NCBI GenBank assembly: GCA_023678885.1
Contig: CM042958.1
Location: 9,046,852-9,110,851, forward strand
DNA from: Pogostemon cablin
Taxonomy: Eukaryota > Streptophyta > Magnoliopsida > Lamiales > Lamiaceae
DNA length: 64,000 nucleotides
Reading direction: 5' to 3'
This document shows, piece after piece, positions 1 through 10,930 of this stretch; the first letter of the stretch is position 1; each line of letters starts with the position of its first letter. The translations under genes were made by a program, and so were the position numbers. The notes beneath the pieces are model-generated. The model was given only the letters and a program-made list of their open reading frames with translations. It was not told the origin of the DNA and did not search any database.

Positions 1-348
1 ACTCGACAGGACTCCCCTGTGATTGAGGATGATCTTAAAGCCCTGAAGGATCTTTTCTGGGCTAATGGTGATGGTTTGCCAGATGAGGTAATCGACAAAT
101 TCTCAGCACCAGCTAGAGATGTTCTTCCACTTCTCCGAATAGATACGGAGAGCCTGATTGAACGATTCAGGCGGTTGACCTTGGAAGCGTACGGCTCCTC
201 CGCCAAATCCCGACTGCCCTTACCTGCAACATCTGGACAGTGGAGCCCTACAGAACCGAATACGTTGTTGCGAGTTCTATGTTACAGGAACGACGAAGCT
301 GCGACGAAGTTTCTGAAGAAGACGTATAACCTACCGAAGAAAGTATAA
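1..348 (+). CDS. C-terminal end of an unc-13 homolog / PATROL1-like protein (partial)
   Basis: The frame is open from base 1 and ends at TAA 346-348, so only the last ~115 residues of a longer gene are present. The tail LLRVLCYRNDEAATKFLKKT followed by YNLPKK is the kind of ending I recognise in plant 'protein unc-13 homolog' (DUF810 / Munc13-homology) proteins related to Arabidopsis PATROL1, which act in exocytic delivery of plasma-membrane proteins. The preceding stretch (DDLKALKDLFWANGDGLP, then EVIDKF) is the acidic, helical part of the same C-terminal region. No intron is needed. The true start lies outside the window; the GTG at 19 is just an internal valine. Family placement rests on recalled motif similarity; which paralogue it is cannot be decided. 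Confidence 0.75.
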   Translation, partial: TRQDSPVIEDDLKALKDLFWANGDGLPDEVIDKFSAPARDVLPLLRIDTESLIERFRRLTLEAYGSSAKSRLPLPATSGQWSPTEPNTLLRVLCYRNDEAATKFLKKTYNLPKKV

Positions 349-1486
349 TGGAAAGGAAAGATGGTGGAGAGATTTGTATCAGCATTTTCTTGTACAGTTG
401 AGATACTACAGAAGAGGGTTGGTTTGGTAGTGAGATTGCATTTATTTATTATTAAATGTATTTAGAGCCTGCTATTATTCATTTGTTCTTTCTGGTTTTC
501 TACTTTTGTCTATATACATGTTGGATGTGTTCATTAATCTACATTTTCGTTGAGACCTTAATATATTAATCCTAAATTTGTCGCTACTTAGAATGCTCTT
601 CTGTTGTTTGGTTTCAACAGGTATTGTTTTGTATTGGAACACGCTTTCTTAGTAACGACTTTGCTTGAAAGTGACGACTTTGCATTGCAAAATAATGATC
701 CAACAGAAGGCGTTGACAACTAATGCTGTTGCACTTAAGGTGTCGGTGTTGAATTAATTATTATTTGCAATTACTATTGGTCCCCACTCCTATGATAAGC
801 GTAGCTTCCATATAATTATTTAATAAAAAATTACTCTTTCATATTCCACATTTATTTCACATTTTTTGTCCATATTAAACTTATCTTTATCAACCAAAAA
901 AAAATATAACATCAACTAATAATCTAAAAAATTATCTTAATTAAAATAAAATAAAAGAAATGTGGAGTATTTGGGTAAGTTGCTTAGAGATGGACCTTGG
1001 ATTTTCATTTTCTACTGGGGTGCCAAAAAGTATGGATTTGACTCCAAATAAAATCCACATTTTTAATACCAAAGAACTTCATTTTTAAAAAGTTGACCAC
1101 AACTATTTCTCATCTTCTAATTATTATAAGTAATATATTTTCAATCTTGAAATTCGCAAATTTCATTCACTAGCAGAAATTTTCTAGTTTGGTCTTCATC
1201 ATATACGCATCATGCAAACTTATAGAAAGCGGAGTAATAACAACAATACAAAAATACTTTTCCTATCAACTACATGAATCCACCAAAAATTTCAATAGTT
1301 TCTTTTTCCAGAATGGCTAAAAAATCAACTGAATTGATTCAACATAAAGGTGGAACTTGTTGAGGGTTGACCTTGCACCATTAATTCTTCTTTTACACAA
1401 ACAAGAATGCTTCTCCTACAAAATAATCATGATTTCTTATTAATTTTTGAGCTAGATTTAAGGATACACAACACTTCTACACACAC
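349..1486. other. 3' UTR of the upstream gene and intergenic spacer / promoter region
   Basis: The first ~200 bases after the stop probably are the 3' UTR of the unc-13-like gene (T-rich, with AATATATTAATCC-like stretches near 560). The remainder is AT-rich and has no open frame of note. It should contain the promoter of the root-cap protein gene that begins at 1568. Confidence 0.4.
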
Positions 1487-1493
1487 TATAAAA
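1487..1493 (+). promoter_or_regulatory. TATA box of the root-cap protein gene
   Basis: TATAAAA within CACTATAAAACAC lies 75-80 bases upstream of the ATG at 1568, leaving a short leader of about 50 bases. It is the only good TATA match in this upstream stretch. Confidence 0.5.
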
Positions 1494-1567
1494 CACAGGC
1501 ATTTGGCTTCGACTGAATCCAGTGTAACAAATTCACTTACAGCTAAAAGGTTTAGAGAGCATCGATA

Positions 1568-3120
1568 ATGGTTCGTCTATTTTTGTCCATTCTTGTCCTC
1601 CTTCTGGTGGCCCTGTCCGAGGGGGCACCTACACCTAAACCTAAACCTAAGAAGGTCAGGTGTGATGACAAGAAATTCACTGCATGTCGGCAGAAGAAGG
1701 ATCTCTTCTGCCCCGATGCTTGTCCCCGTACCTGTGTAGTCGACTGCTCCTCGTGTCAACCCGTTTGCACCCCTCCGCCACCTCCTCCTCCACCACCACC
1801 TCCTCCTCCACTGCCTAAACCTCGAAAGGTTAAGTGAAAAGATAAGGACTTGAAGAAAACTTGTAAAAAGGACCTTTTTTGCTACCTGCCCAAAGACATG
1901 CGTTGTCGACTGCGGAAAGTGTGAGCCCGTCTGTCCACCCTTCATCCCTCCACCTCCCACCCCATTTGCTCCACCTCCAACTACTCCTAATCCAGCTCCA
2001 CCACCCAAAACCACCCCTTCAGAACCACCTCCACCAGCAGGTCCCACCCCATCACCACCTCCTCCACCAGCAGGTCCTACCCCATCCCCACCTCCACCAA
2101 CAGGTCCCACCCCATCAGCACCTCCTCCAGACAGTTCAGAGGCTGCTGGAGGGAAGAGGGTTCGTTGCGTAAACAGATCCTACCGAAAATGCTTCTTACA
2201 GGAGCATCAGTGTCCGGATGCTTGTCCTGATCGTTGCGAGGTTGATTGCGTCTCTTGCAGCCCCGTATGCGGTATGTTTCTTTATTCATAGCTTCACTTC
2301 ATTGTATGTAAATGTGCCTAGCTTGTGACACCTCTGAATGCTGTGAACAGACTGCAACAAGCCTGGAGCAGTGTGTCAAGACCCAAGATTCATTGGTGCA
2401 AATGGGATCACTTTCTACTTCCACGGCAAAAAGGACAGGGACTTCTGCATTGTTGCGGATACCAACCTGCATATCAATGCCCATTTCATCGGAAGGAGAA
2501 ATCAGAACATGGGAAGGGACTTTACCTGGGTTCAATCTCTTGGAATCCTCTTCGACAACCATCAAATCTTCGTTGGAGCTAAGAAGACTGCTACTTGGGA
2601 TGATGCTGTCGACCGCTTAGAGCTGGCATACGACGGAACACCTGTTCTGCTGGCTGAAGAAGAAGGTGCAAAATGGCAACCGAAATCAGCACCAGGAATC
2701 AGCATTTCAAGAACCCATGATACTAATGCTGTGATCATTGAAGTAGAAGGCAACTTCAAGATCAAAGCTGCAGTTGTTCCAATCACTGATAAAGATTCAA
2801 AGATCCATAAGTACGGAATCACAGATGAAGATTGCTTCGCTCACCTTGATTTGGGGTTCAAGTTTTACTCGTTGAGCGGTGGAGTGAACGGAGTGTTGGG
2901 TCAAACATATGCAAGCAACCACGTCAGTAGGGCGAAGATGGGTGTGGACATGCCTGTTTTAGGAGGACAGATAGAATTTGCCTCTTCAAGTCTCTTCTCC
3001 ACAGACAGTGCTGTTGCCAGCTTCAAGGGAACTCAACTGAGTTCTTCAAACAACTTACACTATGCAAATCTGAAATGTTCGAGCGGCCTCGATGGACGTG
3101 GAGTGGTGTGCAAGAGATAA
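1568..3120 (+). CDS. Secreted proline/cysteine-rich protein with C-terminal root-cap (LEA-related) domain
   Basis: The protein starts with a signal peptide (MVRLFLSILVLLLVALSEGA). Cysteine modules of the form C-x6-C-x7-C-x3-C-x3-C-x3-C-x2-C-x3-C alternate with Pro-rich spacers (PPPP runs and PPPAGPTPSP repeats), and a ~250-residue C-terminal domain contains ITFYFHGKKDRDFCIVAD and VGAKKTATWDDAVDRLEL. That architecture matches the plant 'root cap' / late-embryogenesis-related family (PF06830-type), probably apoplastic. Proposed exons are 1568-1828, 1896-2271 and 2351-3120, giving 468 aa. The junction 2271/2351 is clear (G|GTATG ... ACAG|AC, restoring VCDCNKPGAVC). The first intron (1829-1895, 67 nt) is inferred: without it, the frame stops at TGA 1835-1837 and shifts before 1885. 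The sequence inside that intron is itself homologous to the start of a cysteine module, so this may be a damaged exon. Domain call is firm; the exon structure near 1830-1895 is uncertain. Confidence 0.8.
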
Positions 3121-3914
3121 GTCGATTTTCTCTTGAATGTTTACATAAATATTAGAGATTATTGGATGTTCCTATGCAATAAAGATCTAACTACGGCAGA
3201 CTTAATCTTCTGACCGAGTTAAGTATTGTTTTATGAAGTGCAGCACAAAATAAGCTTCCTTTATTCAACCATTTTCAGCACCGTGTCAATGTAATTGTGT
3301 TATCCATCGTATATATAAGAAAAATAAAGCAAAATATCAGTTGCATGTAAACCTCAAAAGTCATATTATCCCTTCAATGTAATGTTCCTATGATTCTAAA
3401 TTGAAAGTGTTCTTAAATTGGATTATTTTGTTAGATTCCAGTTTAATTATATACATAATCATGTAACTGCAATAAGTAATCTTGTGAATGGAAAAAATTT
3501 GGCATTATATTAATTTAACATAATCTTCTTTTTCAGCCCTGAATTTTATTAGAACTCTATTAATTTAAACTAAAACACCAGCATTATATCCAAATAACAA
3601 AAATCAGAACTTTTCTAACTTGTGATATGAGCACAACACAAATGATACAGGAAATATCTAAATTGATCAAAATTGGAGAAAATAAGAATGCATTCTTATT
3701 CAACAGATGTTCAAAGTAGCTATAATTTCAAATTTGTTGACTGTAGCTTTTAAGATAAAACATGCCAATATTCCTATCTTTGTATAACAAATGAATCTAT
3801 GATATCTAAACAAGAAATCTGAGAACAAATCTTAATAATAAATGCAATAGAGATCAGATAGGGAAGTATTAAACTGACCCGCAGCATTTGAGGGTCGTCA
3901 TAGATATAGATATT
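3121..3914. other. 3' UTR and convergent intergenic spacer
   Basis: AT-rich sequence between the convergent root-cap (+) and RCC1 (-) genes, holding both 3' UTRs. An AATAAA at about 3179-3184 could be the poly(A) signal of the + strand gene. No further gene seen. Confidence 0.35.
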
Positions 3915-6081
3915 TCACTCAGTAGTTTTTGCAGCATTCGATTTGAGGCACTGCACTATATCTTGTATCCTTCTCTTCAACAGCTTATCTTTTACACCGG
4001 CAAGAATGTTCCGATAAAATACTTCCAGACGAGCTAGCTTTCGATGATTTGATGAGTCCAACATACTCTCCCACTCTTTGGCAATATCAAATGTACCAGA
4101 CTCTTGGAGAGAGGCCGGAATTTCATGCTCTTCGAGAGGCTTCCCAAAAATCGAACCATGATATATGCTAGCATATTTTTCCATTACGGATAGTTTTGAT
4201 TGAAGGAGCTTCATCTCCACCATTGCAGCAGATAGCTATTTCTCTATTTCCAAACTTTCTTCAGGATTCTTTTCTTTGACATTCTCATTTTGCTCCACAT
4301 TGTTTAGTCCACCTTTTCTGAAATCATCCATCAGCAATGGCCATAGAACCACAGTTGGCACATAGCAATCAACCGTCTTACCATTTCCAAGCACCCCACT
4401 TCGTCCCCTGCCCCAGGACCAAAGCTTGTATCCGGAATCAGCAACGACAACCGTGTGAGCTGCACCACATACAACTTGCAGAGGTTCCGGAAATCCGTGA
4501 TCACCATTCTGTCCATTACAGGGAATCAGCAACGGAGAGAGAGCATCACCAGCATCTGTCCCGGTAAACCTAGCATCAGGGCATAAACCAAGGCCTTTCT
4601 CCATCCCCCAAGACCATACTTCCCCAGCAGACGAGACCACACTCGTGTGAAATAAGCCACAGTCAACAGACACCAGGAGTATGCTTTCTGGCAATCCCTT
4701 TACGAGATCAGGAGATAGTGAGTTTTGGGTGGTTCCATGACCGAGCTGCCCGTTATCTCCCAACCCAAATGTCCAGCAAACACTTTCTAAAGTATCACTT
4801 GGTTTCTTTCTCTGAGCTAAAAGAGCTGTATGAAAAGCACCACATGCTACACCATAAACCTCCCAAGGAGACTCTAAGTTGAATGTCTGTATAACCTCCG
4901 GTTGCAACCTGCTTTCCATGTCTCCTAAACCTAACTGGCCATGGCTGTTACCTCCCCAAGAGTAGCACATCAGATCACCACCCTCGTATTTTTCACCAGC
5001 ACTGACTAATGCAACAACATGCTCGTTCCCACATGCCACCTTAACAACAGTATGACCATGGAAACTCCACACAGGAATTGGTGCTGCACTACTGATAAGA
5101 GAAAATTCTCCACTTTCTACTCCAGATATGTTGGTTTGTGACGAAGGGGGGCAATTTCCCCACATCCACAACGCCCCAAGATTGTCTATTGCCAGTGACA
5201 TCATTCCTCCAGCTTTGACAGAAGATATCTGAAACACAAAGTGACAGACACTCTCTTCCAATTAATTCCATGGACAATTGAATGATAATTTGATCAAACA
5301 TTTTGCTCACACCTTCAGAGCTTTCCCAGTTTTTGTTTCGTCGGTTTGTGACAAGGAACCAGGTGATCCTAATCCAAAGAAACCCTCCAACAAGTGAGGA
5401 CTCAAAAAATTCTCTCCATCAACACCAATTTGGCCATCCATTACAGGGTTAAGAATGTTCTTTAGGAAAAAGTGAGCCAAAAATAATAGACAAATCAAGC
5501 AATAAGAAAACATGCAGAGAGATCGTGTGAAGCATGTTATTGAGAGATGCAATAAAGGATACAGGTGTTGTAACCCCAGACCATATCGATCCATCATCTG
5601 CCATTGCACAAGAAATCAGTAAGCAGAGTCATAGAAGAAACCCTAATTCAAGAAACATCAAGAAAACCAAGATTCAAATAAAACAGTAAACTAAACAGAA
5701 AAAGACAGGATTGAACCAGAAAGAGCAAGACTGTGGTAAGCCCCAGCAGCAATGGCAACAATTTTGAGCTTGTCTTCCCTTTCATCATCAGAACTAAAGA
5801 AGCTGACTCGGACCGGTAAACTCCGATCTTCCTCCGAACCTATGCCGAGCCGGGCAAACGTTCCTCTCCCCCAAGAATACACCTTTCCATCACCTACACA
5901 AACGGAAGCTCACATTCATCTTTCCAAGTAAAACAGTAAAACAAGCGCATATAATAAAAGAAAAGGTAATTGAGAGAGAGACACCAGTTAGAGCGAGAGT
6001 GTGAGCTTCCCCAGCTGCAAGTGCAATGATTTTGCGTGAAGCATTATTGCTGGACTGTGGTGGATTTTCAGTTTCTTCCAT
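3915..6081 (-). CDS. RCC1-repeat (UVR8/RCC1-like) protein gene with in-frame TAG and a 1-nt deletion
   Basis: Minus-strand exons: 6081-5985, 5893-5717, 5597-5563, 5459-5313 and 5228 onward. RCC1 blade signatures recur: VYSWGRGTFARLGIG, CYSWGGNSHGQLGLGD, WTFGLGDNGQLGHG and LWSWGRGRSGVLGNG, each followed by V.CG..H. variants such as VACGNEHVVAL and VDCGLFHTSV. It is therefore a seven-bladed beta-propeller of the RCC1/UVR8 superfamily. Read literally, the frame ends at TAG 4238-4236, giving about 482 aa. In the same frame beyond the TAG, conserved-looking sequence continues to 3915 (LSAAMVEMKLLQSKLSVMEK, then SIFGKPLEEHEIP and FYRNILAGVKDKLLKRRI). In related plant proteins, this forms the C-terminal coiled-coil tail. 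Exon 3 reads WSGVTTP where an RCC1 blade expects WSWGYNT, explained by loss of one T; the reading frame is regained only if exon 4 uses the acceptor at 5460. It may be a decaying allele or pseudogene, or carry sequence errors. Confidence 0.8.
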
Positions 6082-6993
6082 ATGTCGAAGAGTTGCGTAG
6101 AAAGAAAGCCCAACCCAGTATAAGAATTTATAGGGGAATTTATAATTGTGATAATTAAACGTGAGATGACGTCGTTTTAATTTGAGATGACAATTGTAAA
6201 AATTTGGACAAACATTGGAATAAATCGTAATCATTAATTCTACATTAATATAAAAAATATATGATACTTTTGATAATCTCTATACTAATTTTAGGACAAG
6301 TCGTATGGTTTTGAGTGCAATTTTGACATCAAGAAATTAAGATAAGGAGATAAGGCTTTGAAAGTCATTGTCGTAAAATTATGTAACGTGTGAAATGTTT
6401 TGATTTTGATAACATACACAATTGTGTAACTTTATCTTTATGATATGGTATTTTTAATTTAAATTAACCATAATTCACTTGATTCATTCACATTTTAAGG
6501 GGTCACCTGATATGCTTAAACTTTACCTTTTAGTTACCCATCAAAGACAAATTATTATTTAGTACTCAATTCTCATTAATTAGCTATTATTAATACAAAT
6601 CACCATTTATGTATATATTTCGACCCTCGATTAAATATTGAAAAAATTCAAAATTTTATTCTATATATTTTTTTATTATTATTCTTTCTCCTACTATTTA
6701 TCTTGTCTTTCATATTTTTCATATTTACTTTTATAAATTTCGATCATTAAATTACCACACCATATAATATTCATAAATCATCTACTCTCTAAAAATAAAT
6801 TACCTCTAATCTAATGTCAGATCAAACAAATCCTTAAATTTAATGAAATCATGTTTGTGTCATACTTCTCCAAATATACAACTTTTTTTTTTTTTGAGAA
6901 AGATTTAATTTATAATTAGCCATGTATATACAAATTCATGAATCTACAATTGTATCAATTAATTACACCAAAAAGAATGATTCACAATCTACA
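6082..6993. other. Intergenic: RCC1-gene promoter side and downstream of SWIM/RING gene
   Basis: AT-rich spacer containing a T10-12 run at about 6884 and no convincing gene. The part next to 6082 should hold the RCC1-gene promoter and leader (minus strand); the part before 6994 is the 3' flank of the SWIM/RING gene. Confidence 0.3.
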
Positions 6994-7710
6994 TTAATCA
7001 CTGCATCGACCTGCATCCCCCTCCACCATATCATCTTCACCAACATAAGCCGAAAGATTCAGATACTTTTCCTGATCATCACCGCCGTTCCGCCACCGCG
7101 CACGGCAAAGAACGCAGGTGGCGGACCTTCTCCGGCAGCTCCTCTTCCAAGACAAGAAACACTCTTCATGAATCACATTCTTACAACTCCCACACGCCAC
7201 CACCTTCTCCTCCCTCCCCATATCCTCCAAACAAACCGGGCAGGCGGCGCCGACTTCCACCACCACATCGGATTTCCGCGGACCGCCGCTTCTAGACTGC
7301 AAATACAGCTGATGGAACCTCTCCCTCAACGCGGCGCCGGCAAGTGCTTCCCGGGAGGTGGGGAGGTTGAGGAGGCGGTGGAGCTGGCAGTGGTGGAGCG
7401 TCCGCCGCCACAGGCAAGAATCGTCTAGCGGAAGGCCGAGCACTCGGATGAAGACGAAGAGGATGTGCTTACACGGGGTGGCGCGATCGGGGCAGGTGCA
7501 GGAGACGGTGGCGGAGAGGTTGACGGTGTAGACGTTCCCGGTGGCGCCTAAGATGAAGAAAAGGGAGTCGGAGCGGTGGAGGAGACGGAGGCGGTGGCGG
7601 ACAGCGCGTATGATGCGGTCGGAGAAGGGTTGGGTGGGGCTGAAGCGGGGGAGGTGGAGCGGCGGACGGTGGTGGTCGGGTGGGGTGGAGCTTGAAGCAA
7701 TGGATTCCAT
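6994..7710 (-). CDS. SWIM zinc finger plus RING-type zinc finger protein (probable E3 ubiquitin ligase)
   Basis: Intronless 238-aa frame from ATG 7710. Residues ~68-85 form a SWIM finger (CTCPDRATPCKHILF, C-x-C-x6-C-x-H), preceded by the usual beta strand (SDSLFFILGATGNVYTVNL). Residues ~160-205 form a RING finger: CPVCLEDM ... CGSCKNVIHEECFLSW ... CVLCRARW, i.e. C-x2-C, C-x2-C-x4-H-x2-C, C-x2-C. This SWIM+RING pairing is the ZSWIM2/MEX-like arrangement, expected to act as a ubiquitin E3 ligase with the SWIM finger binding substrate or nucleic acid. The gene is markedly GC-rich compared with its surroundings, as intronless plant genes often are. The N-terminus is Pro/Ser-rich and low-complexity. 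The substrate cannot be inferred. Confidence 0.85.
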   Translation of the reverse strand: MESIASSSTPPDHHRPPLHLPRFSPTQPFSDRIIRAVRHRLRLLHRSDSLFFILGATGNVYTVNLSATVSCTCPDRATPCKHILFVFIRVLGLPLDDSCLWRRTLHHCQLHRLLNLPTSREALAGAALRERFHQLYLQSRSGGPRKSDVVVEVGAACPVCLEDMGREEKVVACGSCKNVIHEECFLSWKRSCRRRSATCVLCRARWRNGGDDQEKYLNLSAYVGEDDMVEGDAGRCSD

Positions 7711-8445
7711 TAGTAATTACAAGTTAGTTATGGTAGTTGGGATTGTGGATAAATGAGGAACTATAATTATCTATAGAATGGAAATATGGAATATTACTTC
7801 TTCTTTTTTTTAAATAAAATGTGGTGGAGATTCCTTAGAGAGTTTTAGAGGACACGTGAGGGATTGTGTGAGGGTGAAACCAACTATTCTGGATCTCCAT
7901 TAATTGCTTCTTTTTACTGAACCTCATCAGTCATCACTACAAGTTTCGTTTTAATATTAATTACTCTCTCTTCTAAAACGGGAAAAAAAAAAAAAAAAAA
8001 AAAGTGGAGTTCATAGCAAGTAATTGGATAAAAAAACGAACTTATTTAATACTACTCTCTCCATCTATGTTCACAGTTATTTTTCATTCATTCATGAAGA
8101 TTAAAGAATACTCCACATAATATTAATAGATGGCTGGTAGTAATTATACTTTTACCTTTTATTTCTAATTTTAATTTAAAATTGATAACAAAATTATGTA
8201 ATAATATAAAATTTTTAGGAATATTAATTTTTAAATATGAGACCACACCTTACTAAAAATGAAAATACAAATATTAAAGTGGAATAAGATTGAGGTGGGA
8301 CTGAGGGTATAAAATGCTTAAAATAAATAATGGGTAAAGTTAAATTAAATGAATGTAAGGGTATGATAATTTGTGGTTTATTGATTTTGAAAATTAATAA
8401 TTATGAATAATGCATATATATAAAACATTATTATTTAATGAGAGT
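7711..8445. other. Promoter of the SWIM/RING gene and intergenic spacer
   Basis: AT-rich, with a poly-A stretch at about 7983-8003. A degenerate CTCTCTCCATCTATGTTC near 8055 resembles the end of a Stowaway-like MITE but no matching partner end was found. No gene seen. Confidence 0.3.
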
Positions 8446-8845
8446 ACTTTGTAATGAGACAAAGTAAAACAGTGAAATAAATACATGGATCAAATGCTAT
8501 AGTAGGCAGATTATTTTAAAATTTTTCTTTTTTGCCCACTTTTCATTAATAATGTTTAAGAATGCCCAAATTGACAAAAATGACCTTAACACGATACTGA
8601 CTCAATTGTAATTTTTGAAAAAAAGATATTATCTGAGTCAACTTTACTTTGTAATGAGACAAAGTAAAACAGTGAAATAAATACATGGGTCAAATGCTAT
8701 AGTAGGCAGATTTTTTAAAATTTTTCTTTTGTGCCCACTTTTTATTAATAATGTTTAAGAATGCCCAAATTGACAAAAATGACCTTGACACGATACTGAC
8801 TCGATTGTAATTTTTGAAAAAAGTTATTATCGAGCCAACTTTTGA
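8446..8845. repeat. Direct tandem duplication, period 200 bp
   Basis: The segment starting ACTTTGTAATGAGACAAAG at 8446 recurs at 8646 with only a few substitutions (GGATCAAATG/GGGTCAAATG, TTTTTTGCCC/TTTTGTGCCC) through AATGACCTTRACACGATACTG and the following poly-A. The second unit ends where the inverted repeat at 8762-8918 turns back. Confidence 0.85.
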
Positions 8846-8918
8846 TTCGATAATAACTTTTTTCAAAAATTACAATCGAATCAGTATCGTGTCAAGATTA
8901 TTTTTGTCAATTTGGGCA
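8762..8918. repeat. Long inverted repeat (72-bp arms, 13-nt loop)
   Basis: The arm 8762-8833 (starting TGCCCAAATTGACAAAAAT, ending TTATTATCGA) is nearly the exact reverse complement of 8847-8918 (TCGATAATAACTTTTTTC ... AATTTGGGCA), with a 13-base loop. A transcript would fold into a near-perfect ~72-bp hairpin. It overlaps the second copy of the 200-bp duplication, so the left arm is present twice and the right arm once. It is probably a foldback/MITE remnant. Confidence 0.85.
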
Positions 8919-9499
8919 TTTTTAAAAATTTCCTTAAAATTTGGACACTCAAGAAGTCTGCAGGTAATGCTACTAAATACATTCAAGGGTACTGACGTAT
9001 TATTATAAAGAAAGAATGTATAGAAATTGATTGAGAAATGAGAAATAATAGGGTCATAGGTGTGTGTGTGTGTATATATAGGTGATCTCCGTGGGTTTTC
9101 AGCGACACAAAATGAATGGATTTATTAAATACTCCTAAAATGTATAAATTGGTACCATTAGGAATACCCATGAATATATGTATTACAAATAGAAAAAGAA
9201 ATCATTTTATCATCACTCTTTCTTTGCCACCATAAACTGCAGTGATATAAATAAAAACAAATATATAGAAACTTGGTAGATCAACTAAAATAAATTACTA
9301 GTCATTTTAAAATTCAAAGAGAAAACAGCAAATCTAATAAAGATTTTCCCATGACAATCATAGGAGCATGATACTAAAGCTGATTGATCTAATACAAGCA
9401 AAGCATTCATCACAAAATTCAAATGATTTGTTCAAAAAGGAGCAGCATAGAAGTGCAGCATCTTAACTTTAAATTTGCCAAACCTATACAAAATGTGGT

Positions 9500-10930
9500 T
9501 TAAAAACCTTCATTTGCCCCATTGTTGTCATAACCACCGCGGAAACCACCACCACCACTGCTAAAGCTACTGCGAGGAGGTCTCTCCTGTGCGTAACTCA
9601 CACGGATGTTCCTTCCATTCAATTCCTACACAAAAATAAATAAATATGAGAATTGGAACAAACGAAAAGCGAGCAAATACCATATTTTGATCCCCACCTG
9701 TCCATCCATGGCTGAAAGTGCTGAGTTGGCACATTCTTCGCTAGTGAAACTCACAAAGCCAAATCCTCTGGACCTCCCAGAGTCTCGGTCAGTGATAACT
9801 CTTGCTGTGTGCAGGTGACAGATTTGAGGTGAGGATACATACAAGCATTATGGAGTGGTAAAACAGGTGACAATAAGTAAGATTCTATATGCCAAAAATT
9901 ACTTAATCCACATGCAAATCATTACATGAAACAAGAAAAAGAACAAAAAAATACATCAGAGAAAGAATGATGTGGAAAAAACTGACCTATAGTAATGCAA
10001 AACAAATTCAAACTAAACTACCATAAAATTCCTGCCTTAATTGCCTTTTCTTTTATTGGGAAAAATAGCAAGAATTCTCACAAAATGGAACAAATGTATG
10101 TCCACCAACCATAATCACCAACTCAATAAGAGAAAAGCTGCAGAGCTCGTGAATTAAATCCTGATAGAATTTAGGTAGATCATACATTTAAACACTAGGA
10201 GAACATAAATCTCAGACACCTAATTAGTTTAAAGGATAACTCTTTAATCCAAAATTGATGGACAAGAAATTTCAAAAGGTTGTAAAACGCCACATCAAGC
10301 CAAGTGTGGAGTTAAACAAAATATGGAAATAAAAAACCAACAAGGTTACAAGAATGTCCATCACCAATATTTGTAACAAAAATAAAACAAAGTAGAATAA
10401 AATTTAAACAATACATTCACAAGAAGATATGCACAATATCAAGAATCAATCATCAGCCATATAAGTTCTATCAGGATTTACTTAAAGGAAAAGAAAAAAA
10501 CAAATTTGGACATACTAACATTCGGAGAAGATAATAGATGATCTTCACAAGTCAACTTAATAGGAGGAACTAAAATATCAGAAACAAGAAACTCAACGAT
10601 AATCAATCATTATGTAGGGTGTGCACCAATGATAATTAGACTCAACTTTACTAACTCACCATCAACAATTTCACCAAAGGTGGAAAATGCATCTCTGAGA
10701 GAGTGGTCATCAGTTCCATAAGAGAGTCCTGTAAATAAACAAAAAATTACAAACAAAAATTGTATGAATAATTAATAATGGCATTTCAGAAAAGAAAACC
10801 TCACCTCCAACAAAAAGCTTTGAGGACATGCATCGGATAGCATTAAGCATAGACGATTGTGCCCCATTCACAGAAATATTCTGCCTCAACACGCTTCCAA
10901 ACTTGTTGCAAAATGCCATTTTACAAGGAA
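9500..10930 (-). CDS. Mitochondrial-type glycine-rich RNA-binding protein (single RRM)
   Basis: Four coding exons on the minus strand: 10919-10805, 10728-10660, 9804-9698 and 9625-9500, giving 138 aa. The N-terminus MAFCNKFGSVLRQNIS looks like a mitochondrial presequence and closely resembles Arabidopsis GR-RBP2/GRP2. An RRM follows: RNP2 KLFVGGLSYG, then RNP1 RGFGFVSF, with LNGRNIRV in the last strand. The tail is short and only modestly glycine-rich (SSGGGGFRGGYDNNGANEGF). Proteins of this family bind RNA with chaperone activity, act in organellar RNA editing or splicing, and respond to cold. The leader contains a probable 184-nt intron (11114-10931: donor CGATAG|GTAT, acceptor TGCAG|TTCC), so transcription likely begins near 11170. 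All splice junctions keep frame with canonical GT-AG. Mitochondrial targeting is inferred from the leader. Confidence 0.9.

Noticed and set aside
1577..2110. Long glycine-rich open frame on the minus strand opposite the root-cap gene
   Set aside because: It is the antisense of the proline-rich repeats; the sense strand has a signal peptide, cysteine modules and the root-cap domain.
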